From Monarcha castaneiventris obscurior (Eukaryota > Chordata > Aves > Passeriformes > Monarchidae), in the NCBI GenBank assembly GCA_026261815.1, contig JAMPIT010000510.1, positions 20,637,001 to 20,701,000 of the forward strand: DNA of 64,000 bases, written 5' to 3'. Position 1 is the stretch's first letter. Each line of letters opens with the position of its first letter. Shown one piece after another: positions 39,387 to 47,705 of the stretch. The position numbers and the translations under genes are program-made. Below the pieces are notes generated by a model. The model made no database searches. It worked only from the letters and a program-made list of their open reading frames with translations, and was not told where the DNA came from.

Positions 39387-39878
39387 TGTGTGAGATCACC
39401 CGAGGCAAACTCGGGGACAGAGAGACAGGAGCCGTGTGTGGCAGTGCCACAGAGGCAGCTTTATTGTCCAGCAGTCCCTGGGAAGGGGAGCCCAGGGACA
39501 GCAGCTCCCTGAGTCAGGGCAGATCCAGGGCCTTTTTATGGGATAAGGCAGGGGTGGGGTAGAACCCAATTTACCAACTGGGTACAAGGTATTACCATAC
39601 AGAAACGAGGCATGCTAGGGGTGGTTCACTTTGTAACCATAACCTAGAGAGAGGTTTCTTGTCTCTGAGTCCTTTTGCCCTCAGGCTTCTCTCCTCCAAG
39701 GGAGTGCAGAGGACTCCTGAGTCCAGGGCTCATGGCCCTCCACAGGCCATTTATCAGACACGGGCAAGGAGCCCATCAGGACAGGACAACTCCTCAGAGG
39801 TGCCCAGACTACCGAGAACATAAGGGAAAAGGGTTTGTTTTCAAACATCTCAGACTATCAGAGTATCATGTTCTTTCA
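39387..39878 (-). mobile_element. endogenous retrovirus LTR, probably solo
   Basis: Read on the - strand it has LTR order: a U3-like region, a TATA-like ATAAAAAGG near 39530-39540, a polyadenylation signal AATAAA (complement of 39460-39465) followed by GCTGCCTCTGTGGC, and a U5-like end GGGTGATCTCACACA. The right limit is uncertain (39846 or 39878 are possible) and no convincing target duplication was found. The family is uncertain, perhaps class II (ERVK-like). Confidence 0.75.
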
Positions 39879-42800
39879 CCTGAAGAGGACAGTGACTTAT
39901 AAGAAACTGCTCCTTGCTCTAATGGCCTGCAAAAAGGAAAAAAATGAAATTACTACTAATTTTGGGTAAGATTTTTATTGTGGCATGTACCTGAATAGAA
40001 CTTGTTTTTGATAAGGGTGTCTTCCAAAAAAAGTATCAGGAGGAAATGGAGCCATTACTTTCCCTGGGTGCGTTGATCCAGAGCACAATTATCTTGTTAT
40101 TAAATTTTTGAGCCTAATTTTGAATCTGAACTTCTCTAACTTCAACTTCCAGACATTACACCATTTTCTGTTAAATTCAAGAGCCATTCCAAAATAGTGG
40201 TGAAAGTATGATGTAATCCATGCATTTCTTGATCTTCTTTTAGACTAACCAAACAGAGTAACTTCTATAAATCCTTTACTAGGAGAAATTTTCTCTGTTC
40301 TTCAGAATATTTTTTGTGACTCCTTCCTGCATTCTCTCTCTTTTCTCAGAACTTTTGAAAACACACTGGCCTGAACTGTATAAAACTTTCAAATATTAAT
40401 CTCATCATTTCCCTGTCCGGAAGTAATAATTCCTTCCCTGCTTCTGTTCATGATTCTCCTTTTGTCACAGCAGCCCTCTGTCACAGCTCTGCACAGGGAA
40501 CTCGCATACAACCAACTTCCCGTGCACAGTCAAGGCTGTCCTGTACTTGGTCTCCTATAATGTAGGTATGACTAAATCATCTTTTCTTAGAAATACAGTT
40601 ATGTTTATGGCTGTATGTATCAAAAAAACAAATTGCCTGAACAAGCTGTGTGACAAAAGCCCCCCCATCCCACCGAATGCTCTGCTGTCTTCTTTGTTTA
40701 CCATTACATCCACCTGTCTTTGTAACACGTCCATTCTCTGCCGGCAGTTCTGTGGGTTATGGAATAACTGCAAGTCTGGCACAGGCTCTGCTGGAAGATA
40801 GTGTTTTAAGGGGTTGTAAGAAAACAGGTATTAATCCCCTTCACAAGTATTTTAATGAAAATCGGCACTTCTGTTATAATGGCATATGATAAGACAAGTG
40901 CCTTTCAAAAATCTGTTGCAACTGTGGAGGAACAAAATATATCTTCCCATTGTAATAATGTCTGTGTGACAGGACTTATTTTCTATTAAATTGATATAAA
41001 TTGGCAAGTATTCTTTTATGCTCCATTCTCTTTCCTTTGGAAATGGACAAAGACTGATTTAGAATAAACCCAAAATATTCTCTATATAACCCCTATTTTA
41101 GTTATGCTCCTAATTGTTTCCAGCTTGCCTAGCAATTCAGAAAAAACAAGGGAAGACTTCAACACTTGATTCACCAATGGGAAGGAAAAAAAGAGAAAGT
41201 TAAATCAAAAAATGAAGGTTAAATGGGCTGTGCAGTGCCCAGGGTATGCTGGTTCAAAGATTCTGAAAGATCAGTAATAACTGCGCCGTTTTGTGCATGG
41301 GAAGAATTTGGTTCATTACATGGTCTGAGTGTCTAAATGACATTCATGTAACACTGAAGATTAAATCAATGTGAAGATGAAATCTCCTGAAAGGAAATTC
41401 TAACAAAAGCCATTTCTAAAATGCACACCAGCTGCTGTCATGGAATTGTGGTTTTCACACTTCCTTTGTACAGAAAACCATTACTACCTGCAAGAGTTGT
41501 TACCAGAATATGAACGCCCTTAATTTGATTTAAATTACTATAAGACTATGTATCGGGAAAAATAAAATCCAAAGGAAAAATAACTCCAGGTAAGGAGGAC
41601 TCGATTAGGTGCTCCTTCAGGGTGGTTTTGATTATATGGATTAAAGACTAGGAGTCAAAGCAAAGAGATTAAGAATAGAGAGAGGGTGCCTAGGAAGGAA
41701 TAAGAGAGGCATGGGACCTGTTGGATTTCCTGAAGGGAGGCCTGCTAGATGGTAGGGACCCAGATAAAAAATATGTTAATTTGTTATTTCAGGATAATTT
41801 GTTTTTCTATTTGAATGGGACCATTTAGTTTCTGTGGATAGCTCTATAATTTACTGGCTGGTAACTCAGGATGCATCCCAAAGCCTGATGCTCCTACTGT
41901 TCATACCAGGATGATGTTTTTCATCCCTCATCTGTGTGAAGAGATTTCCCATCCATGGCACACAGGGTCTTGGAAGCAGACTTGCCCCTCAGGACATGGC
42001 TGGGGCATGACCCCAGAGAGGACATTGCTGTGTATTCCAGTCACAGATATGAAGGAAAGAATTGCATGTCCCTGAATTCACCCAACCTCCTGGACACAGC
42101 GGGTCATAGGCTGCCTGAAGAGTGAGAAACTTCCAAAGACCAAGACAGATAACAGCACTAGACTTCACAAGTAAATTATTCCTCAGAGGCATATATATTC
42201 CTCAGGATATGCCATTACTGTGCAAAGTCCTGTTGTGTTACCTGAGCTGGGCCAGAGTATCTTTGTACATCACCATGGCAGTCACAGCGTCAGACAGAGA
42301 TCCTAAAATCCTGGGTCCAAAGCCAGCACAGCCTGACCTCTGCTTCCTGTTCCAGCACTAGGCTGTTCTGTGCTAGCCTGAGGGTCAGCAAGCATCTCTA
42401 TCAGCTGGTTTGTGAGAGACAGAAATAAATAGCAAGGCAGTGGTACATAAGATCTTTAGCTATGACCTATCACTAATTTTTGCATCTGGTAATCTTCACA
42501 ATCCCTAAAAAGAGATTTTCCTCTAAATTGCAAGTGTTCTGTTTCACTGGGTGAAATCCATGCCAATGCCATTTGCCCTAATGACAACAGTCCAACATCT
42601 CAGTAAAAAGTGACAAACTGGCAATACAGGATACCAACATTAGCTTGTTTATAATGTGTTATAATTGGAATGGAAATCATTCACAAATTAACTAAGTGAA
42701 TAAACACAGCTCTCCAAAGTCCTAAATTAAATTATTCGATTGAAACGCATGTCTTTGTGAAAAAAATGTTAAAACATTTGAAGAAAAGCTTTTGCATTTT

Positions 42801-43610
42801 TATTGCAACTGTTCTAAATGGAAGAGTGACAGATGATGAAACACACCAAACATATTCAGTCCAGATCACAGGAAAGTATTTGTCACACTGTCACATAAGA
42901 AATCCCTGGATAAAACTGGAAGACAATGATCAGCAGCAAGGTGATATCCATTTTTAATCCTTGTTATAAAGCAGGAGGGGCACCAGAAATATGAATGAAT
43001 CATCTTGAATCATCTAGCAAAGTTTCACAAGGCTTAGCACAGTGGCTGAGGTTGAGCTGAATGAAGGACAGCACCATGGGTGTTTGCTGCATCCGTAACT
43101 CAACAAGGGAGAAGGAAATCTTCCCTCCACATTCCAGTCATCCCACAGGGTCTGATTTTCCAGAGGGTCTTAGGTGTATAGGTGTAAATGAGGATGAAGC
43201 ATGTTTTCCTCAAATTTGCCAGGCTCCTCTAAAGACCAACTCATCCCCACTGTTTTGACATGCCCTGGAGGACACACTTCTCTCCCCTGACTGTACAGAG
43301 GATCTTGAGAGACTATCTCCTGTTCAAAAACCATCTGTAGCTGGTGTCTAAAGATGTTTTATGTGGCTCCTCTGACCCAGTGGCCTATATCCAAGTTTAG
43401 TTCCAGCTCACTCCAAGTCCCACTCGCCTGCCTGCACTACTCAGTATGTAACACCTTTGTAAATCTGGCCATGTGTCCCTAATGTCACCATCCAAAGATG
43501 GCAGGCATCCCTGTGCCCATGCTACCCCAGAAAATTCCCTGCACAGTCAGGAGCTACCTGCTCTAGACCTGACACTGGGCATCACTCCTTTAAATTTTTG
43601 ATACTGTATT
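39879..43610. other. intergenic, nothing recognised
   Basis: AT-rich gene desert between the - strand LTR and the CR1 cluster. No supported genes, RNA genes or repeats. Confidence 0.45.
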
Positions 43611-43632
43611 TTCATTTTCCTATGGTTGCAGA

Positions 43633-43738
43633 CCACAGAATCACAGAATGGTTGAGGCTCCAGAATGCCTCTGGTGGTTGCCTGGTCCGGCCCCGCTTCT
43701 CAAAGTAGGGTCAGTTAGAAGAGGTCATGCAGGACCTA
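43633..43738 (-). mobile_element. CR1 fragment A, antisense
   Basis: ACCACAGAATCACAGAATGG then TTGAGGCTCCAG and CTGGTCCGGCCCC is the antisense CR1 3' end. It is closely related to fragment C (44091-44181), including some bases of left flank. Truncated where sense CR1 fragment B begins. Confidence 0.85.
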
Positions 43739-44070
43739 TTGGAAAGGGATTTGTAGCCATGTGGGGGTTGGCCTCTTCTCCCAAGTAACATGACAGGATG
43801 AGAGGACATAGTCTTAACAGCTGCTTCAGGAAGGGTTCAGGTTGGACATATGGAGGAATTTCTTCACAGAAAGTGTGATTAGACATTGGAATGGGCTGCT
43901 CAGGGAGATGGTGGAGTCACCATCCCTGGAGGTGTTTAAGGAAAGACTGGATGTGGCACTCAGTGCCATGGTCTAGTTGATGTGATGGTGTTCAGTCATG
44001 AGTTGGACTCAATGATCTCAGAGCTCTTTTCCAACCTAATCGATTCTGGCATTCTACGATTCTGTGATTC
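43739..44070 (+). mobile_element. CR1 fragment B, sense, with intact 3' end
   Basis: Contains diagnostic sense CR1 blocks: GTGGGGGTTGGCCTCTTCTC, GGAATTTCTTCACAGAAAGT, GGTGGAGTCACCATCCCTGG, CAGTGCCATGGTCTAGTTGA and TTTTCCAACCTAATCGATTC, ending in ATTCTACGATTCTGTGATTC octamer repeats. 5'-truncated. Confidence 0.95.
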
Positions 44071-44090
44071 ATTTTTGTACGGTTGTAGAC

Positions 44091-44181
44091 CACAGGATCA
44101 CAGAATGTTTGAGGCTCCAGGGTGCCTCTGGTGATGGTCTGGTCCAGCCTCACTTCCCAAAACACAGCAAATTAGAACAGG
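44091..44181 (-). mobile_element. CR1 fragment C, antisense
   Basis: CACAGGATCACAGAATGTTT then GAGGCTCCAGGGTGCCTCTG parallels fragment A almost base for base. It faces fragment B tail to tail and is cut off by fragment D. Confidence 0.85.
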
Positions 44182-44385
44182 ACCACAGAATCATAGAAAT
44201 GTAGGGTGGCTTGGCTTGGAAGGAACTTTAAAGACCATCTAGTTTCAAATGCCGCCCACTAGATCAGGTCACTCAGGACCCCATTCAACCTGGCCTCAAA
44301 CACTACCAAGGGTGGCGATGTCACCAGCTTTCGAGTTTCCTCCGGGGGCAGAGACACCACAACCTCTCTGGGCAAACCCGCCAGC
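44182..44385 (-). mobile_element. CR1 fragment D, antisense, abutting the CpG island
   Basis: Starts CCACAGAATCATAGAAATG and continues through GGCTTGGAAGGAACTTTAAA, a GGTCACTCAGGACCCC segment, CAACCTGGCCTCAAACACTA and ACAACCTCTCTGGGCAA, all antisense CR1 blocks. It ends where the CpG-rich promoter DNA begins. Less similar to A and C, so a different insertion. Confidence 0.9.
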
Positions 44386-44602
44386 TCTTGGCCGCCCCCA
44401 CAGTGGAATTTTCATAGAAACAACTCCGGGAGGCTCTGGCTGCGAGGCAGAAGCCGGCTGGTGCCTGTGCAGCTGCGAGGGGCAGCTCCCCGGCCGCAGG
44501 GCTGGGCGCGGCGGCCCCTCGGGGGCGGCGGAGCGGGGCTGGGGCGGCCGCCCCCTTTCCCCCTTTTCTTCCCTCCCCTCACGGCCGCCCCCGCGCGCAC
44601 CT

Positions 44603-44612
44603 GCGCAGGCGC
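44603..44612. promoter_or_regulatory. NRF1-like binding site
   Basis: GCGCAGGCGC differs by one base from the palindromic NRF1 core GCGCATGCGC and lies in the densest part of the CpG island. NRF1 sites are typical of TATA-less CpG promoters. Function is inferred; part of the match could be chance in such CG-rich DNA. Confidence 0.5.
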
Positions 44613-44629
44613 GCGCGCACGAGGCGCGC

Positions 44630-44638
44630 CCCCGCCCC
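44630..44638 (-). promoter_or_regulatory. GC box (Sp/KLF site)
   Basis: CCCCGCCCC reads as GGGGCGGGG on the opposite strand, a standard Sp1/KLF site. It lies 18 bases right of the NRF1-like motif, which fits a housekeeping-type core promoter for the receptor gene. Confidence 0.55.
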
Positions 44639-44851
44639 CTCCCTCGCGCTGCCTGCCTCGCGCGCCGGCACACGCACACGCCCTGCGCGCGCGCGCGCGC
44701 GGGGGGCGCGCACCTGCGCTGCGCCCTCGGGCCCCCCCCCCCCACCCCGCGCGCCGCGCCTGAGAGGGACCGCGGCCGCCCCGCCGTGCCTCCTCCTCCT
44801 TCCTTCCTTCATCCATCCATCCTTCCTCCGACCCGCCGGGGGACAGCCCAG

Positions 44852-45205
44852 GTGAACCGCCGCTGGGGGTGCGTGGGGAGCGGGGGGGAGGGATGTGTGT
44901 GCGTGTGTGTGGTGTCCGCGTCGAGTTTGTAAGTTCTCAGAGGATATCGCCCCACTCTCCCCCCAGCCCGGGCGGGGTTTCCTCACTGGGGGGGTCGGTG
45001 AAAGGTATTCCCCCTTCCCCTCCTCCTTCCCCATCCTGCCCGCTCCCTCCGTGACCAAAAACAACCCGGCGCTGAAATCGCGGCTGCAGGAGAGCGGGGT
45101 TTATGCCGCCCCGCCGCCGGCCCCCACCCCAAATTGCGGCACTTGAAGGGGGCTTTAGCTGCTCTGTGGTTTGCCTCCCGTGCCCGCGCCTCCTTCCCTG
45201 TGCAG
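44852..45205 (+). other. GPR12: candidate 5'-UTR intron of GPR12
   Basis: A donor-like CCCAG/GTGAAC junction occurs at 44851/44852 inside the CpG island. A strong acceptor, a pyrimidine-rich tract ending TGTGCAG, ends at 45205. Joining them would put a short non-coding first exon before the coding exon, leaving about 251 bases of 5' UTR before the ATG at 45457. An alternative donor GTAAGT begins at 44929. The family commonly has non-coding 5' exons; the exact junctions here are inferred. Confidence 0.45.
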
Positions 45206-45321
45206 GTTACCCTGAGGATCACCCAGCCTCCCTGCATCGGTCCCTTGGAGGAAAATCTCGGGCAGTTTAACGTAGCCTCCCCCCTCCCCCGTTTTTGTTT
45301 TTATTTTCTATTGTCACATTT

Positions 45322-45327
45322 ATGTAA
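45322..45327 (+). promoter_or_regulatory. minimal start-stop upstream ORF
   Basis: ATG is followed at once by TAA, 135 bases before the GPR12 start and in the same frame. The TAA also closes the GPR12 frame upstream, limiting how far the protein could be extended. The context is weak (T at -3). It matters only if this stretch is in the mature mRNA. Confidence 0.5.
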
Positions 45328-45424
45328 CAAGTGCCTGCCTGCACATCGGGCTGGTGTTCCTGTCTAGGGCGTTGCATGCTCCGGGGGGTGATGTATCCGG
45401 TGCTGTGGCTGAACATTAAAAATA

Positions 45425-45439
45425 ATGTCTTTCTGTTGA
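45425..45439 (+). promoter_or_regulatory. four-codon upstream ORF
   Basis: An out-of-frame ATG at 45425 opens four codons and ends at TGA 45437-45439, 17 bases before the GPR12 ATG. A ribosome translating it would finish just before the main start. Its effect on translation is inferred. Confidence 0.45.
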
Positions 45440-45456
45440 AGAAGACAGGGGTTAAA

Positions 45457-46461
45457 ATGAATGAAGATCTGAAGGTTAATTTGAGCTGGCTGCCTCAGGA
45501 TCATGTAGAAGCCAGCTCTACAGAGAATGCCTCAGCTGCAGGCTCCTCCCTGGTTCCTGCCGTAGACCCTAAGCCAGAGCTTTTGGTAAACCCCTGGGAC
45601 ATTGTCTTGTGTACTTCAGGGACCCTTATCTCCTGCGAAAATGCCGTTGTGGTCCTGATCATTTTCCATAATCCCAGTCTTCGCGCCCCCATGTTCCTCC
45701 TGATAGGCAGCCTGGCGCTGGCAGATCTCTTAGCAGGCATTGGATTGATCATCAATTTTGTTTTTGCCTACCTTCTGCAGTCAGAAGCTACGAAACTGGT
45801 TACGATTGGACTGATTGTTGCCTCTTTCTCAGCATCTGTTGGCAGCTTGCTGGCTATCACTGTTGATCGTTACCTCTCCCTGTATTATGCTCTGACTTAC
45901 AATTCGGAGAGGACTGTCACTTTCACCTATGTCATGCTTATATTGCTCTGGGGAGCATCTATCTGTATTGGACTGCTGCCTGTAATGGGCTGGAACTGCC
46001 TCAGAGATGAATCCACCTGCAGTGTTATCAGACCACTCACTAAAAATAATGCAGCTGTCCTTTCGGTCTCTTTCTTGCTTATGTTTGCCCTCATGCTGCA
46101 GCTCTACATTCAGATCTGTAAAATCGTGATGCGCCATGCCCATCAGATTGCCTTGCAACACCATTTCCTGGCCACTTCCCACTATGTGACCACCCGAAAA
46201 GGAGTGTCTACTTTGGCCATTATTTTGGGGACTTTTGCTGCTTGCTGGATGCCTTTTACGCTCTATTCTTTAATAGCAGATTACACCTATCCTTCTATAT
46301 ACACCTATGCCACCCTCCTGCCAGCTACCTACAATTCCATCATCAATCCTGTAATATATGCTTTTAGAAACCAGGAGATACAGAAAGCACTTTGGCTCGT
46401 CTGTTGTGGCTGTATTCCTTCTAACCTGTCTCAGAGGGCAAGATCACCCAGTGATGTCTGA
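45457..46461 (+). CDS. GPR12: G-protein coupled receptor 12 (complete single coding exon)
   Basis: Encodes a 334-aa class A orphan receptor of the GPR3/GPR6/GPR12 group. Family knowledge: plasma-membrane receptors that activate Gs and raise cAMP constitutively, mainly in brain and oocytes. Seen in sequence: sequons at N8 and N24 in a short extracellular N-terminus without signal peptide; TM1 about 47-72 with N62; TM2 about 80-104 with D90; TM3 ending in DRY (137-139); TM4 about 157-177; two cysteines in extracellular loop 2 (C181, C188); TM5 about 197-221; CWMP in TM6 (263-266); NPVIY in TM7 (297-301); a cysteine cluster (316, 317, 319) suited to palmitoylation; and C-terminus SPSDV. TM3 lacks the usual cysteine, as in this family. 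Length equals the human protein as I recall it. This start was chosen because MNEDLKVNLS matches the known N-terminus and has A at -3. Two in-frame upstream ATGs exist. No frameshift is seen. Confidence 0.97.
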   Translation: MNEDLKVNLSWLPQDHVEASSTENASAAGSSLVPAVDPKPELLVNPWDIVLCTSGTLISCENAVVVLIIFHNPSLRAPMFLLIGSLALADLLAGIGLIINFVFAYLLQSEATKLVTIGLIVASFSASVGSLLAITVDRYLSLYYALTYNSERTVTFTYVMLILLWGASICIGLLPVMGWNCLRDESTCSVIRPLTKNNAAVLSVSFLLMFALMLQLYIQICKIVMRHAHQIALQHHFLATSHYVTTRKGVSTLAIILGTFAACWMPFTLYSLIADYTYPSIYTYATLLPATYNSIINPVIYAFRNQEIQKALWLVCCGCIPSNLSQRARSPSDV

Positions 46462-47705
46462 TTGGCAGCCAGGAGGACGCTCCTTAACATGTTACTTTCC
46501 AGACATTCTGTCTTTGGTTTAGATGCATTCATTAAATGGTGTGTGATGGGTTCACATAAAAACCACAGGATGGACGGACCTTTTTGTAAACAGAAAACCC
46601 CAGCGACCGAAATCAATCAAGTGGTTTAAGGAAGATTTCCAAAATCAAAATAATCAGTGTTCTTACAGATTTATGATGTTGCTCAGGGTCCTTTTTGTCA
46701 TATTACCCAGACTTTGCCATGTTTGCCATGATTTTACGTTAAGTTTTCTAATTAAAATTAGATTGAAATAGCGTACTTCTTTAAAATCGTTTATGTGATT
46801 GAGTTTAGTCATACTGCATGTTACAATCTGTTGTTACGATATTTTTTCCTCTTTAATTTTTTTTTAAATGGGAAAAAACACAAACCAAGTCCTGTTACCC
46901 CGTCTGTATATCATGAGAATACTCTTCAAAATAATGGCCAATTGTACTGATTTATATGGTATTTATTGTAATAATCTCAGTGCAACAAATTTGCTCTACG
47001 TGAGAAAGTACTTGTGCAGCTTTTTATTTTACATCTCAGCATGAATTAGGTTGACAATTGTTTTCAAGAGTTACCTGTTCTCTCATGTGGCTGGATGTTA
47101 AAGCAAGAGGTATGCGTTGCTTTCCTTTCCAAAAGTCAGACGTATGTTTTCACTTGCATGTTGGACATTGGAGCTCTGCTGTTGATTTTAAAACTGACAG
47201 GGGTATCTTTGAAATTGATGAAACAATATGGCCTCTTTCGGCTATGCATTTGTAATAGATTCAAAACTAGGTTTCTCAGACAAGTTTGTCTTTTCAGAAG
47301 AGTGTAAGAAATGTTTCATAAAACAACCTACAGATTGCTTGCAGCACGTATTTAGCACTACATGAAATGGTTCCCCTACATTTGTTATCAAGTCAAAACT
47401 ATTACCATTTGTTTTCCCTGTTCTCCTACATAGTTTTAAATACCGACATTTATAAATTCTCAAAGCATATCTGGTTCATAATGATATGCAACCAGAACTG
47501 CAAGATGAAACAGTGTTTTCTCCTTTTCTGGCAGTTTCATTCTTTGCACTGTACACATGTCAGCTCACTTCATTATAGGACTTCATCACAGTTCTGGTCT
47601 AGAAAGCAGAGCTTCCTCTCATGAATGGTTAAATTTCAAACTGCTTCTAACCCTCCACTGAAGCCGCATTAGAATGCACTAGAAATAAAGCATTGTTTTC
47701 TGATT
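46462..47705 (+). other. GPR12: proximal GPR12 3' UTR
   Basis: AT-rich non-coding sequence following the TGA stop, with several short T-rich and ATTTA-type stretches and no convincing reading frame. It ends at the first canonical polyadenylation signal. Assigned as 3' UTR from position and orientation. The exact end depends on which poly(A) site is used. Confidence 0.75.
47684..47689 (+). promoter_or_regulatory. GPR12: proximal polyadenylation signal (AATAAA)
   Basis: First canonical AATAAA after the GPR12 stop codon, about 1.2 kb downstream, followed by T-rich sequence (CATTGTTTTCTG) that could act as the downstream element. Use would give an mRNA of roughly 2.5 kb. Confidence 0.6.

Larger units (their letters stand above)
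44430..45130 (+). promoter_or_regulatory. GPR12: CpG-island promoter of GPR12
   Basis: Base composition changes abruptly from the AT-rich desert to extremely G+C-rich DNA dense in CpG, starting just right of a CR1 fragment and fading before the coding exon. Visible elements include a GC box CCCCGCCCC (44630-44638), an NRF1-like GCGCAGGCGC (44603-44612), a (GC)8 run (44685-44700), a 12-C run (44732-44743) and CCTT/CATC tetranucleotide runs near 44800-44830. No TATA box was seen, so dispersed initiation is expected. Assignment to GPR12 rests on position and orientation. The exact start sites cannot be read from sequence. Confidence 0.88.

Noticed and set aside
1..43600. USP12 exons expected upstream of GPR12 in vertebrates
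   Set aside because: No sequence resembling the conserved USP12 C-terminus was recognised on either strand; it is probably further left.
44249..44932. 227-codon + strand open frame across the CpG island
   Set aside because: High G+C makes stops rare; frames are open on both strands here, the product is Pro/Arg/Ala-rich without a domain, and it begins in CR1 DNA.
44296..45064. Antisense open frames of 134-161 codons in the CpG island
   Set aside because: Low-complexity Arg/Gly/Ala products overlapping each other; a compositional effect of the island.
45331..45456. Starting GPR12 at 45331
   Set aside because: The codon there is GTG, not ATG; vertebrate GPR12 starts at the MNEDLKV methionine (45457).
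45829..46182. 117-codon antisense frame within GPR12
   Set aside because: A shadow of the receptor coding exon.
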